Notes: a model not told the origin generated them from the sequence alone. Counted from the first letter of the stretch, positions 43,940-57,594 are shown. The stretch is 64,000 nt of DNA from Aurelia coerulea (GCA_039566865.1 CM076949.1:19010501-19074500), one strand, 5' to 3'. A program made the numbers and translations.

Positions 43940-45910
43940 ATTGAAGTTTCAGTCTTCATTTCATCTGTCAGGTTATTGAAAATATTTGCTCGTTGAAAGG
44001 ACAAGGCCATCTTTCCTGTTTCAGGTTTGACTTTAGGCAAAGCGATATTTTTTGTATTGTGCACTGGAGTACACTGGCTGTGGTTGACTCTCGTAAAGTA
44101 ATTTTAAAAGGCGTGTGATGATGCGCCATTCAAAATTTTGAAGACTTCAAGAGCACACATCTTATTTCGTATGCTGCTGACTTTTTAAAACTTTACACTG
44201 TGCTTGTTGCCTTTTATTGCTTTCAGTGCACGTTTCTGAATGTTATCGAAAAGGGATTTCTTTGGTGCTGACATGTGAGGAAGACATTGTTACAATAAAG
44301 CAGAATTGGTACAATCGTACCTTGTAAACCTTATAAATTGAAACGATTATGCAGCTATCATATAATTTTTGTCATAATAAACTTTGACAAGAGAAAACGT
44401 GAATGACCCCGCATCAGCCCCGCCTATCCCGGGGTAAGGGGGGGGGGGTCGGGGCAATAAAATGATAGCTGCAGTACGAGATCAATGCTGGAAAATATTT
44501 GGACCGCAGCTTGACCGAGTACAAGGAACTAAGGTCCAACGATTTTCCATTAGTTGAACTAAGGTTGAAGTTTTTCCTATATAATTGCAAGTTCCTTTTC
44601 AAAGTTTACAGCAAAGAAGTCTTTGAGGAATAACCAAAATTTTGGCTGACAATCCTCCCTTGCTGCTGATTTTAAAGGCAAAGCCCGTCCAATATGGCTT
44701 TGAAAATACGGCTTTCGCGGACCGACCAAGAACCAATCAAATTGCTCCATTGCCAGGCCGAGAACGCCAGATAATAATGTGCCGTATACGCAAAAATAGC
44801 TTTACTCCCGATGTGGCTTTTTTCATTGTTTTTCGAGGCAAACAGAAATCGTCAGATTTTTGTCCATCGGTACTCCTAAATATTCGTATACGTCTGATTC
44901 CGTGATCTTTGTTTGATTGATCTTGTTTGTTTGATTGATCACATAATTTCAATAGGTTTGGATCCCGAAGTTCTCTGGTGTGTACCATAAATGACACACA
45001 CCTGTCTTGGTGTTTTTAAGATTTACTATGCGATTATTTTCGAAAAAACCAGTTAGAAATCCTTTCTAGATCACTTTTCAATTTCTCTTCGATAACATCA
45101 CATGTTTTACCAGCAAAGCACAAAACAGAATCATCAGCATAGAGGGTCATTTCACATTGTCTTAAATTTTGATCGATATCGTTTATTAGTAAGGTAAATA
45201 GCAATGGATCCAATATGGATCCCTGAGGTACTCCACATGAAATAGCTTGAATTTCTGACAAAGCTCCATCAGATGACACAATTTGCTTTCTAAGAAACAG
45301 ATAGCTCTCAAACCAACAGAGCTCATTGTGTTTGATAACATAGATAGGACGTTTAGATAGGAGTCTCGCATGGTCCACCGTGTCAAAAGCCTTTCGCAGA
45401 TCAATAAACACGGCTCCAGTCATGAGGCCCTTGTCCATATTGGTAATGAGGAAATCTGAGTAAAATGAACTGCATGTTAAGTAGACGATCTATTCCGTGG
45501 TCTCTCCGGGAGCATATTATTGGCCTCAAGTTAATCATAGAGCTGATTGTGCAGAACCCATTCAAAGACTTTTGGAATAACAGGGAGTAACGAGACTGGT
45601 ATATAGTTATCCATGATCGTTCTTTCACCTGACTTGTAAACTGGTGTAATTTTGGAGCATTTTTCAGCAGATGGGAAGATTGCCATTTCAAGGCATCGAT
45701 TGATCAATTTTGAGAGAGGACCAGCTATCTCGTTTGCCCCATCAACAATCAATGATGTTGGTATATCGTCACAACCAGCGGCCTTTTTTCTTTTAAGTTT
45801 CATTAAAATGCTGTGCAAATTGTCAGCAGAAAAGATAAGAAGACATATATGTGAGTTTGATTTTATTTCATTTGAAGCCAAATATCATGCTGTAGGAGTG
45901 GTACTGGTGA
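43940..45910 (-). pseudogene. Decayed Jockey/CR1-like LINE
   Basis: Broken RT frames: KKAAGCDDIPTSLIVDGANE and NRCLEMAIFPSAEKCSKITP (45531-45881), IPVSLLPVIPKVFEWVLHNQ, then GAVFIDLRKAFDTVDHARLL, SCGVPQGSILDPLLFTLLIN and MTLYADDSVLCFAG (45034-45438). A C-terminal remnant at 43940-44270 reads PKKSLFDNIQKRALKAIKGN. Frame breaks fall near 45440-45530, and the section 44290-45010 looks like a later insertion, with an inverted pair GCAGCTATCAT/ATGATAGCTGC at 44351-44476. Confidence 0.8.
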
Positions 45911-46500
45911 TGTGATTTAAGAATGCCTCAACATTTAGGCTAGGCCAACTGACACAACACATGCAAAATGCAACCAAGTGATGATATCAAATTTTTGGCC
46001 AAATTTGAGAAGCCTTTTTGACCCACCTACAGGTGAAGGCGGGGCATTTTGTATTTACTATTGAGAGTCTAATGTTGTTTGGATTTCTAAAGTGCGGAAT
46101 TATCGGTATCATTTTCAGAAGCATGTGCAGAATTATAGGTACCATATGGAGAAACATGCAGACTTTTGGGTACCATTCTGAAGAAATATTGCAGAATTTT
46201 TAGGAGGCAAGTTTAACAGGGTTTAATGGCCGCCGCCTGCAATGCAGTTATTTTTGTGACCTCATGCTTGTCCACTATTTCTCTGAGAAAGGGGTATAAT
46301 TAAAATTCTGTTTGGGACATAGAATTAAAAAATAGGGGTCATATCTTGGAAAAAATAGTCAGGAGGGGGGCTTTGGGGGTACCAGAACCCGCAAACCCGG
46401 ACGAAAATTTGGAAAAGCCCGAAAACCCGGACGAAAATTTTGATAAACCCGAAAACCCGCCAATATCAAATCAAAAATCCCGAAAAGTGCCCTTCGTAAC

Positions 46501-46903
46501 AAAAAATATTTAGTTGTAAGGTTGGTATTATTCTTTGTTATTTCACGTTACTGGCCTCATCCCTTTACCAATGTACCGTACAATAGAGATCTTGAAACTT
46601 ACGACGAAATCTAACAAAATCCAAGAGTGGCCTCTTGCAAAGCGTAGCTAATTTACTTTTCAAACAGCAGTCTGTTATTAAATCGTGTCTTCGACACCTT
46701 CGTCACTGCTCTCGTCAAACTCGTAAAACACGACTCCCAGGAAGATCAGATCTCAGCCTGGATCCAATCCTAGCTAATACCAAATTTTAAAATTTTGTTT
46801 TTCATTTTTCATTTTTTAAACAAACTTGTAACTTTTGTAGTTTAATTTTGTACTGATGGGATATCGTGTAAAAATATGAATTAATAAAAAAAAAAAAAAA
46901 AAC
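46501..46903 (+). mobile_element. Retroposon 3' end with poly(A)
   Basis: Ends in a run of 17 or so A residues (46886-46902) preceded by a 'gatatcgtgtaaaaatatgaattaat' 3' UTR. The coding origin is not recognisable. The left boundary is approximate, from where the AACCCG text stops. Confidence 0.5.
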
Positions 46904-46977
46904 TCATTTCGTCTGCTAATACTTCCTCCTTCCATTGCTGGCTCTGCACCGTCTTAATTTCTGCCGCTGTCGTCATT

Positions 46978-47644
46978 CAGCGGCGTGGCCAGAGTAGATT
47001 AAGTGGGGGTATAGAAACAAGGCGGTCTGGGGGCGAAGCCCCAGGAAAATTTTTGGGACCACGCCCTTTACTTTGGCTTAGAATGCATCTCCCAATATCA
47101 TGCTTGCCATTGCGACAAGAAAACTTTTATAGTTTTGCGACAGTTATCCTATGAATCAAAGCGCCAGGAAAATTTTTAGGGCCGCGCCCTTTACTTTGGC
47201 TTAGAATACATCTCCCAATATCATGCTTGCCTTTAGCGACGAGGAAACCTTGATCGTTTTGTAACAGTTATCCTATGAATCAGAGCACGAAGAAGATTTC
47301 TGAAGAAATATCCTTTACTTTGGCTTAGAATGCATCTCCCAATATCATGCTTGCCTCTAGCGACAGAGAAACCTTGATAGTTTTATGACGGTTATCCTAT
47401 AAATCAGACACGAGGAATATTTTTGGAAGAAAGATCCTTTACTTTGGCTTAGAATGCATCTACCCAGGGTAGTATCATGCTTGCCAGTGGTAAAATGGAA
47501 GATTTGACATTTCTCGGAAAGTTCTTACCCAACCTATACCCTGCTATTTTCTCCTCGGTTTTAGAGGAATCTCGAGGACAATCTTTCGACAAAAGTGGGG
47601 GGGGGGGGGCAATTGCCCCCATACCTCCCGTGGCCACGCCACTG
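46978..47644. mobile_element. CAG(C/T)GGCGTGGCCA-ended element with internal minisatellite
   Basis: Ends CAGCGGCGTGGCCA and TGGCCACGCCACTG. The interior has four units of about 120 bp ('cctttactttggcttagaatgcatctcccaatatcatgcttgcc') and GGGGGCGAAGCCCC. hAT termini typically begin CAGNG, but no duplicated flank was found, so the class is uncertain. Confidence 0.72.
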
Positions 47645-48086
47645 GGCCTCGCAACTCACCTCGCCGTCCTTCGGAAGGAACGTTAAACTAGGGTTCCAAT
47701 ACATGGGTGCGGCATACATAGTGAGTTTAAATTTGCTTTAAGTAGCTAGAAAGAATTCCAGCCCACGCGAAATGAATTGCTGAAAATAAATAATCGCACT
47801 GTCCTCTAGAAATTGAAAACCCGCATGACGTCTAAAACCCGAAAATCCGTACATTTTAACTACAATACCCGAAACCCGAGCTAAAAAAATGGCAAAACCC
47901 GAGACCCGTCCAAGATCCAAAACCCGAAAACCCGCACGTTTTTCAGAGAAAACCCGAAACCCGATGGCCAAAATTGGACAAACCCGCAACCCGTGAAATC
48001 CCAAAGCCCCCCTCAGTCAGAGATTGCGAGGGATAGGGTACCAAATTTAGTTTGTGATATAACTAACAAGGTAAATTTCAAGCATA

Positions 48087-49133
48087 CACTCCCGTCACAA
48101 AAGTATCCGGACAGCCGAAACAATATGGCGTCGAATTTGACCGTTGGTCCTTCGACCCCCCAAACGGTTCAGCCGTTGTGCGGCCATTTCAGGGAGTGGA
48201 AACAAACGATTTTAACGCCAAAAACTGTGTTTATCGCTCACGCAACCAAGGAAGAAATAAAAAATTGAAAAACAAAGCAAGATAAACATGTTTTGATAAT
48301 AAAACATGAAATTAGCTGCGAGGAGAAAATGTAATCGATAACAAAGGAGCCTCCCAACTTAGAATCGTTCACTGGAATAGCATCACTTGGTGCAGAAAAG
48401 TCTGAAATTTGCAAATATGAAAGAAAATTCAAGTAAAATCCAGATATAATGAAGTTATAAATGAAAAAAGAAACAGTTGCTGCGATTGAGGTAAGGTTTT
48501 TTAACAACAGAATTATTGCAATCAAACTCAATACCAAATTGTTGCAAAGAAAATTTGTTAGGGACTGTATATTTTGCTCAGATTGATTCCCCTATGTAAG
48601 ATGTACAAAATTATACCAACTTTAGGCCAACCTTTGGCATTAATTATATTTTTGAGGCTTTGATACAAATTTAAACTTACCTTGGCAAAGATGATATCGC
48701 AACCCTACAGTGACGGGAGACTCAAATTTAATTTTGCCATTTTATAGCCAAGTGTCTTTTTGCTATCATTCACATGATTCCTAAAACTGCGATCTTTTCT
48801 GCTTCATTTGACATAAAATACAATCTTCTCCTGTCATGTAGCAGCCTCCAAGACTGGAAATTTGTTGAACATATTGTCTTGTTTTCGATTGCTTTTCCTT
48901 CTCACAGCTAAATTCATATTTTGCTATCAAAACACTTCATTTTGCTTTGTTTTTCATTTTTTCATTTCTTCCTTGATTGCGTGATCGATAAACAAAGTTT
49001 TGGCGGTAAAATAATTGGTTTCCAGTCCCTGAAATGGCCGCATAACGGCTGAACTGTTTTGGGGTCGAAGGGCTAACGGTCAAATTTGACGCCATTTTGT
49101 TTCAGCTGTCCGTATACTTTCGTGACGGGAGTG
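48087..49133. mobile_element. TA-flanked TIR element, arms of about 200 bp
   Basis: Ends CACTCCCGTCACAAAAGTAT and the inverse GTATACTTTCGTGACGGGAG then TG, flanked by TA (48085-48086, 49134-49135). The arms include 'atggcgtcgaatttgaccg' and AAACAAAGCAA/TTGCTTTGTTT. TA target and TIR style suggest a non-autonomous Tc1/mariner relative. The hydrophobic minus frame at 48238-48537 has no transposase motif. Confidence 0.85.
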
Positions 49134-49435
49134 TAAATTGTATTGGTGCATCAGAATAAGTTCAGTTCAGCATGTTAAACATGCAAACATCGAATTTAGA
49201 TCAATCAGTATCAGGTCGCTACGTCAATATCTGGTGGAGAGGCAGGGTCTGCAGAGGTAAAATGGTTAAGCTTGTTTCAGCTGGTCAAGTATCAGCCAGC
49301 GCTTTTTGCACAAAATGTTTAGTTTTGAGTTGTTTTTGAGCTACATACAACACAACAGATTGATCTTACACCAAAGTGAAGTGGTAGAGATGAAGTTGAA
49401 AATTTGAGTGTTGTTGATTGAAAATTATTCACCTA

Positions 49436-50554
49436 CAGGGTGTCCCAAAAACATGTGCGCCGTTTGAATGGCTACTGTGGAGGAGCAATACATCTAACTT
49501 TCCTGTTTTTCAGATTTGTGAATATAAGAGATTTCAACTTAGAGTCTGGCACCGAGTTTGTGTAAATCTGACAAGTGGTTGCTGATTTATTGAGAAAGAA
49601 AGTCACAATCACTCGTTGCTTCAAAACCAGAGGATTTTATCTCCGTACTTAACCTTACAACTTGATTTTTATCATTAATGAAGTTAAACTTTACAGTTAT
49701 GCCAGGAAACACATTTGGGAGTAACTAAAGACCATATAACTCAAGAATATCAACCAAGCAGCCTGCTGAACGCAATATTGTTGATTTAAAACGATTTCAT
49801 CACTGTTGATAAGCAAAATATCTGATGGAAGCATGTCATGGCCTGAAACACTTGTGTTGCACATTGCCATTCCTAGCAACCCTAGATATGTCCAATATTT
49901 TTGGTTGTCACAAAATTCAATGTATGACTATCTGTCTCACTTATGATCATCAGAAAACAGGGCTACAATGCCTGCCAAAAGTCCTTGGAACACCTCACAA
50001 AATTAATGAAAAAGCACAGGAACTTTGTTTAGCTATCATAACCACCACAATGGCACTAGGAGAGGCTTCCCCTCCCCCCTCAAACAATGTTGTTAAGTGC
50101 GAAATGGTCATAGCAGCCAGTTCAAGTCTTGATGGCACTCGAACACGCGACAGTGATGGAATAAAACAACATTGTTTGAAAGGGGAGAGGGGAAAGTAGC
50201 AAAGAGGATGGTGAAATAGACTCTGGTGTTCCAACACTTTTGGCAGGCATTGTAGGTATGTTTTTTCAATCAATTTCGTTGATTTTAACGCAATGGAGAA
50301 TAATAATGAATCCTCTGGTTTTGAGGCAACCAAGAATTTTGGCTTTCTTGCTCCATAAATCAGCAACTAGTGATCAGAAATACTCAAACTTGGTGTCAAC
50401 CTAAAATACAATACAAATAAAATTGAATTGAAATTGAATTGAACCTTTAATTTGAAGTCTCTTCTGTCAAAGAACCTTGAAAACAGAAAAATTGGATTTA
50501 GGGCTGCTCCGCAGAAGCCACTCAAACAGCGCACATGTTTTTTGGGACACCCTG
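49436..50554. mobile_element. TA-flanked CAGGGTGTCCCAAAAA element with a nested MITE
   Basis: Ends CAGGGTGTCCCAAAAACATG and CATGTTTTTTGGGACACCCTG, TA on both sides. Inside lies a second TA-flanked inverted element (49966-50252: CAATGCCTGCCAAAAG...CTTTTGGCAGGCATTG), which itself folds as CTCCCCTCCCCCCTCAAACA / TGTTTGAAAGGGGAGAGGGG. No transposase. Confidence 0.84.
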
Positions 50555-52906
50555 TAGAAGACGAGCAATTGCACACACACACACCCTTCCACCCCCCCCC
50601 CCCACCCCCACCAGCGACCAGCAGAGACACCATTTGTGATGTGTTTAAGAGTCTAAGGCTGCAAGAAATTGTGACGCCCAGTATGCAGAGTATGGCACTT
50701 TTCGACGAGATCTCCAGTGTGCAAGGAGAAATTTATTTTGTTCTCTATTGTTTATTTTGAATAGCCTATTGAAATCTCCGGTTTGCATTGCAGTGCCATA
50801 CTCTACATACATACGATACGGGCGTGACGCTCTGGCACTGCTTTTACTAGTTGCCAAGGCTGAGATAAATGGGGATACCTTGCTTGTGATGTTAAAAGTA
50901 TATTTCGGTTGATATAGATAGATACTTCCTTACCTGCCAGTTAATAGTGTCACATTGCTTTCCTCTCTTCTCTCAGCTCAACTTTCATTTTTTATATTTG
51001 TCGATTTGTTTAGGCCATCATGTTGGTGTGTTGTTGCTGTTGTTGTTTTTATCATACAACAGCAACAACACAGCACCATGTTTGCCAGAAAAGAAACAGA
51101 CAAATAGACTAGCTACACTAGTCCCTCGATTTCGCTGTTGTTGTTGTTGCTGATGGCCAGCTCAATGAGGGACTAGTTGCCAGAGAGTGTCTCAAATCGG
51201 AATTTTCAGAACGAAAAACCTGATTGTAATCTGATTGGAGCATTTCGGCTAAAACAATAGAAAATTTTTTTGTAGCCAATCAACTTTTCCTCTCTTTACT
51301 TATTTTTACTGGAAAACCTCCCTTTGAAGTAGAGGCCTGTTTGGTCTGAGTTTTTCAAGAATGGCGACCGGCGCTGTCGTCGCAGCTTGATCGACCTGAA
51401 GAGCAGAAGCAAATGAAGCTGAAGGAATTTAGCTAGCCATTTGGCATGATGAAGTGGGCACTGGGAAGAGATATTTGTTTGTGCTCTAACAGGAAATGGC
51501 AAAATGTAATGCTGTTGTGATACTTGAGAGGCATTTTCAAGACAGCAGTGAGTGTCAGTCTGTCAGTACACTGGCAGTGTAGTGTAGGCCTACTCTAAGT
51601 TCAGGTTAGTGATTTTTTCGTTTACATTTGGCTCGTGTATTTCAATTTCAGGGCCTCCGATGACTTGGGGACCGGGGGGCCACGCCCCCCCCCCACATGT
51701 TTGCAAATCATGCCGTTTTGAAAGGCAGCTCATCATCATGTTATTGTGTTGTGGTAATTTTTTGTATCAAGTTTGGCCTGCCCCCCCCCCCCCACTTTTC
51801 TGATCTCGTCGGGGGCCTTGAATTTCTAATATTATCTAACTGCGAGCATGTTACTTGGCAATGTTGGGCTGTTCTACTTTATCACCTTAACAGTTGTTTT
51901 GGTTTGAATGCATTTGATCTGCCAAATAAAACAATCTTAGATATTTTAGAAGTTTAGAATCTTTATAAGTTCCATATGTGATCCAACCCCCCCCCCCCCC
52001 CCCACCCCGTGTTTGGATCACATACGAAAAGGAAAGGGTGATATAATTTTTTGCTTGTGATTTAACAAGTACTTGTTACTTTATCACATTGATGTTGATG
52101 TTCTTAATTCATAGGGGTTAGTTAAGCAAGATATCTGCTTCATTGTTATCAGACCTCGCATCAGTATGCATTTAGGTGGCACTTTTCTTGGAGAGAGTTT
52201 GTCTATCTGATGCAGCAAATCACTTGGAGCAAATATAAAGAACAGTTCCCTTGAAAATTCCTTGTACTTCAGTCCTTCAGATACCACTTAACTGATTGCT
52301 AATGATAATGTATAATGATGATGAAATGTCTAATCTTGTCAAGTCTTTGGTTCTTTCCTTTATCTTTGGTCACTCTGAACTTTGGTCACTTTATCTTTGG
52401 TCACTTTGATAGGGGGGGCTCTCTCCTCGATTAGTTTACCTATTGAGAGAGCTCCTCCTTTAAATAATTCTCTCCGTGGTGAATTTATATATATATGAAA
52501 CTGAAACTCCTCTGAAATTTCAAATTTATGTTCACTGTCCATGCTCAATTTTGTCAGAGTCATAAACTGTCTAAAATTCTTTCAAATTCACATGAATGAA
52601 ACTTGGTATCAATGTGTTGTTTTCTTGAGTCATATTTTGATGATAACTGATCACAGCAGCAACAACAACCAAAATACTAATTCCGTGGTCCGCGTTTTAC
52701 GCATGTAGCGCTTATGAAAACGAGGCTATCAAGTTGTTCCGATTTCAGACACTGTTTGGCAACAAGTCTCTGTATATAGCGACAAATCAGTTCTAAGGAG
52801 CATACAGAGATTGTGTAGCCAGTCTAACAGACAAATACACATGAATGAAAGTTGGCTGATGTAGTAGAGAACCGAGGAGAGCAATGTGACACAATTAACT
52901 GGCAGG
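50555..52906. other. Non-coding region with short palindromes
   Basis: Contains hairpins at 51000-51080 (GTTGTTGCTGTTGTTGT / ACAACAGCAACAAC), 51112-51180 (ACTAGTCCCTC...GAGGGACTAGT) and 51973-52026 (TATGTGATCCAA - C run - TTTGGATCACATA). CCTGCCAGTTAATAGTGTCACATTGCT at 50935 is the inverse of sequence at 52878-52906, so a larger decayed inverted element may span the region. No gene is supported. Confidence 0.5.
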
Positions 52907-53509
52907 CAGGGACCGCGCAGCCATTGGGCTAGGGGGGGGCTAAAGCCCCCCACTTTTTTCAAAGATAGGTCTAAAATATTTCAATAATATGGAATTTTCA
53001 ATATTTTCATACACGCAACTGCTGCATTTGCTGAGAAACCTTCTCAATGGCTAGCTAGATGTCTCAAAATCTGACTTCATTCAAATATGAAGCAGTCAAA
53101 TTTCAACAATCTAGCGATATTGAACTTTCATAAACAACGAGCAACGCGATGTCCCTCTTGGATATTGCTGACGAAGTTGTTAAAAATTAGAATGGGCATC
53201 GCAACTTTGGCACGTTTGCTTTGACAGATCTTCAGTGGTAATAGTTATGAGAAAAAACGCTTTGCTGTTAATTTTGTTGGTTGTAACAATATGTCTCTTT
53301 GCATAGTAATTTAAATCATTTTTGAACCAAACTGACTGTATGTAAATATGGACGTAAATAGTCAAGTCTTTTTTTGAAAAGGGCGTTTTCCGACGTTCTA
53401 AAGGGCGTGGTCTCAAAATATTTTCCGGGGGCAAGCCCCCGGTCCCCCATTTTAGCTCGCTTCTCTCGCCGTTTAGCCCCCCCACTTTAAAACCGCTGCG
53501 CGGTCCCTG
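52907..53509. mobile_element. hAT-like MITE with 8-bp TSD
   Basis: Ends CAGGGACCGCGCAGC and GCTGCGCGGTCCCTG (perfect 15 bp), flanked by CTGGCAGG (52899-52906, 53510-53517). CAGGG termini and an 8-bp duplication are the hAT pattern. The interior has GGGGGCTAAAGCCCCCCACTT and GGGCGTGGTCTCAAAATATTTTCC. The minus frame 53180-53566 is repeat-derived. No transposase. Confidence 0.92.
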
Positions 53510-54892
53510 CTGGCAGGTAAGATTGAATTTATCTAATTTAGAATTTACTGACTTATTCTCCACCACCTGACAAATAGATTGATGTATGAAGTGTTTCTGA
53601 TAGCTAGTAGTAGTGTGTGCTCCAGAAGGCGAGGCCTCTATCTAGCCTACCTACACTTTTACAGAACAGTATGATGCATAGGCAAGGTATACGTCATAGC
53701 TCTGTTTGGCAGGTAGATAGTCCTGCATTATAGACCAGGCTGTACTGGCGCTAGGTACCACTTTTCGGCGGAGAAATTAGGACTATGATTTTTGGATAGC
53801 TCTATGCATTGGTATAACGAAAATCGATGGTAAACGGGAAGTTTGTAATGATCTTGCGCGAAAAGCGTCAATTATCGTTCGGTACTTAGGCCCAACGCGC
53901 GGTTTTTAATATTTTCAATCCTTTCTTAGACAGCGCAAGTATGTGATACCTTTTATGCCATTTCTTGACTCTATAATTGTCTTTCGCATAAAATTAATGT
54001 TATTAATTCAGAAAATATCGAAATTTACCGAATCTATAGAGCAATTCGAGCATATGACGTCGTTTTTATGTGACATCATCATTGCAAAATGAAAAATTTC
54101 GTAACTTATGCTCAGCATGCTCACCCTTATAAGAGTTTGTGAGAACCTCATTTATTGATTATAAAAACGAATGGAGTTGAATTCCCCGTGCCTGCAGACA
54201 CCTGGAAATGCCGCACGATTGGAAACAACAGACAATGGAAAAGATTGATACGGAAGATCAATCTGGGAGACAAGACGTTCCATGATGAATTTTAGCACAA
54301 TACTACCATTATTAATTCGTTGAGCTTCTTATTTCTTGAATTAAACATGTTTCTATATCATAGCTTTCGCAGATTCCTAGTCAGTCTTTGCGCTGGATGA
54401 ATAGTTCTAAATATTCTATTTCTACGGGATGAACTTTCTCTCTCGAGTTTGAGGACGCAAAAGTGTTTCAATAAAAATCTTGCAAAGCTGTTATATGACG
54501 CTATATATTGAGTTCATTATCACATGAGTTTAGAACACGGAAGCTCAGTTGTTCCCTTTCTATGTACAACGTGGCTAAAATTATTCGGCTATTTACATAT
54601 ACAGGTTACATTTGGATGAATATAATTCTTAAACTTTGTTGTCACTGCCCATGTCAATCACAACAACTGCTTTGTCCGTCTCAGAAAAGTTGATATAGAA
54701 GAACACTGTTCAAACCTCTCATTCATCGAATGAGTTTCAAGTTTTCCATTTCAAACAGACAAAACAGACAGAGTGAATTCGGGTACTTCCAGAATTAGTT
54801 TCTGCAACAAACTCAAAATTCTAGCGACAGGATTTGTGCTCTTTGAATGCAATGATAAAATTGACTGGCAATGTGATATACTGTATTGAGCT

Positions 54893-54950
54893 CCTTTTTG
54901 ATTACAAAGTCCACTTTGTAATCTAAGAAGGGGCTTCGATGTCAGTCAGT

Positions 54951-54982
<32 letters not shown>

Positions 54983-57550
54983 AAGTAAGTAACCCACTTC
55001 CGTCACGCTCGTTAAAGCGATTGATTAACGTTTTATCTCTGCTAATTGGCACTGAAATAAAGAAAGCGCACATAAAGCGCATACAAGACAGAAGTTTCCC
55101 GCGATCCTATAGGAACATTTGACGTCGGCTTATTTCATGTTAGACAGATTTGACACCATAAGATGGATAAATCACCATGATGTTTACCCTGGCACAGCAA
55201 CAAATTTACCCAGAATTGGCACGTTCTTGACTTCATTAGCAGCTCAATTATGTCAAAACAATCGTTTTCTAGAACGAACGAATCATTAGCCTTATTGATA
55301 GTACTCATTATGCAAATAAGTCAACTTTAGAGGATGATGTAACCGGTGGCCTGCACAGAGGCTAGCAGTCGCAGCATCACCGAAGGTAGAAGGATCCCCC
55401 TCCTACACAGCTACAGAAAGTTGCAGAATCCCAGCAAACAATGGCGCCATTGACAGGGGGAAGGCAGGAGATCACACTGTACCAAAACATCTTCATGCAT
55501 ATCATTCTGCACAGAGGTTATCTTCGTGACTGCTTGTCTCAAATTAGATGCCCGCGAACAGCAACAATTGAAACGTTCTGTTGGGTTCTGCATAAGTAAT
55601 CTTGCGTTATCGTAAATCTCACATGACATCTCATTTGACACAAATGCACCAATAGTTTTTTGCACGAACTAAGCAAACTAAGGGTAATGACTTTTGATTT
55701 TTGCGTATCACTCTCGTTTGACATAAAGACCAAAATGTTGCCTTTGATGCGGTTCTTTTTCTTATACAAGGCGCTTGATTTTCCATTGAAGGCGACTTTA
55801 GCAGCAACACTTATCTCTCTGACTGTAGCTAAAAACAGCATCTACGATCATTTGGGGTTATGAAGAAATCAATATTCAGATATTCTTAGCTTGTTTAGCT
55901 CAGGACAGACTTTGTAATCATCCAAAAGGATCTTATGTTTGATTACAAAGTCCAACTTTGTAATCTAAGAGGGGGCTCCAGGTCAGTCAGAAAGAAAGAA
56001 AGAAAGAAAGAAAGTCCGTCACGCTCGTTAAAACAATTAATTAACGTTTTATCTCTGCTAATTGGCACTGAAATAAAGAAAGCGCGCAGAAAGCGCATAC
56101 AAGACAGAAGTTTTCCGCGATCCTATAGCAACATTTGACGTCGGCTTATTTCATGTTAGACAGATTTGACACCGGAAGATGGATAAATCACCATGATGTT
56201 TACCCTGGCACAACAACAAATTTACCCAGAATTGGCACGTTCTTGACTTCATTAGCAGCTTAATTATGTTAAAACAATCGTTTTCTAGAACGAACGAATC
56301 ATTAGCCACTTATTGATAGTATTCATTAAGCAAATAAGTCAAGTTTAGAGGATGATGTAACCGGCGGCCTGCACAGAGGCTAGCATTCGCAGCATCACCG
56401 ATGGTAGAAGGACCCTCCTCCTACACAGCTACGGATGCAAACGTCGCAGGTGAAGTTGAGAGGAAAGGTGCAGGATCCCAGCAAACAATGGCTCCATTAA
56501 CTGCGGAAAGGCACGTGATCACACTGAACCAAAACATCTTCATGCATATGATTCTGCACAGAGGTTATTTTCGTAACTACTTGTCTCAAACTAGATGCCT
56601 GCAAATAGAAACGTTCTGCAGAGTTCTGCATAAACATAAGCAATTTTGTATTATTGGAAATCTCACATGACATCTAATTTGAGACATACAAGGCGCTTGA
56701 TTTTCTATTGAAGGCGCCTTTAGGAGCAACACTCACTGGAGCTAAAACATATAACATATGATTAATGAATCTGAACCACTCTCTTTAGTATCTCAGGCCC
56801 TTAAATACGAAAACTCAATAAACCATCGTCAAACAATAACCTCCTACATGAATAACTTGACTGATAACCCTACAGAAGATGGCCTAAATACTGAATCTAT
56901 TACATTACTCTCAAAACATGCGACAAAAGAAACCCTTATACAAGAGCATCAGATACAGTGGAAAAATCACATGAGTGACTGCCCAAAAGCCTTATCATAT
57001 AAAACATACAAATCTCAAATTAGATATGAAAATTATCTCTCCCTAATTACCAACAGATCACATAGACGAATACTATCAAAATTGCGCCTTAGCGACCACT
57101 GCCTTGCAATAGAAAAAGGAAGACATTTCAAGCCTCCCTTAGAAAGAGAAAGACGATTTTGCAGATCCTGCCAAAACAAAATTGAAAACGAGACCCACTT
57201 CATTCTCTCGTGCCAAACATTTATCTCTGAACGGACAGTGTTCCTAGATAAAACACAAAATCTCTGCCCTAATTTTAAATATATACCAACAGATGAACAG
57301 AAACTTATATACTTAATGTCCAACGAAGATGAACTCCTCCTACAGACATTTTCTGAATTTCTTCATGATATATACTCCAAACGCCTCAATTCAGAAAACG
57401 GAAATAAATAAAAAGTAAAATCAAACCCAACGTAGAAATTCTTAGGTATTTAGTTGTAACCTCTATTTCATACTGTTTATTTTGTATTTAAATCATCTTT
57501 TGTTATCTGTAGCCGTAGTTGACCATGTATCAAATGATATAGCGTCTTGA

Positions 57551-57594
<44 letters not shown>

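Larger units (their letters stand above)
46363..48014. mobile_element. Element with AACCCG-rich ends and 6-bp TSD, nested insertions inside
   Basis: Ends GAGGGGGGCTTTGGG and CCCAAAGCCCCCCTC, flanked by AGTCAG (46357-46362, 48015-48020). Both ends carry strings of 'aaacccg' (46384-46480 and 47815-47995). The middle was invaded by a poly(A)-tailed retroposon piece and by the 46978-47644 element. Confidence 0.85.

Noticed and set aside
44642..44905. Plus-strand 87-codon frame
   Set aside because: Sits in a repeat inserted in a LINE; no recognisable protein.
50090..50190. Possible tRNA-derived SINE (B-box-like 'gtgttcgagtgcc' on the minus strand)
   Set aside because: No A box at the right distance upstream and no cloverleaf; the region is a nested foldback.
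49825..50199. 124-codon frame
   Set aside because: Spans two nested MITEs and their palindromic arms; composition follows the repeats.
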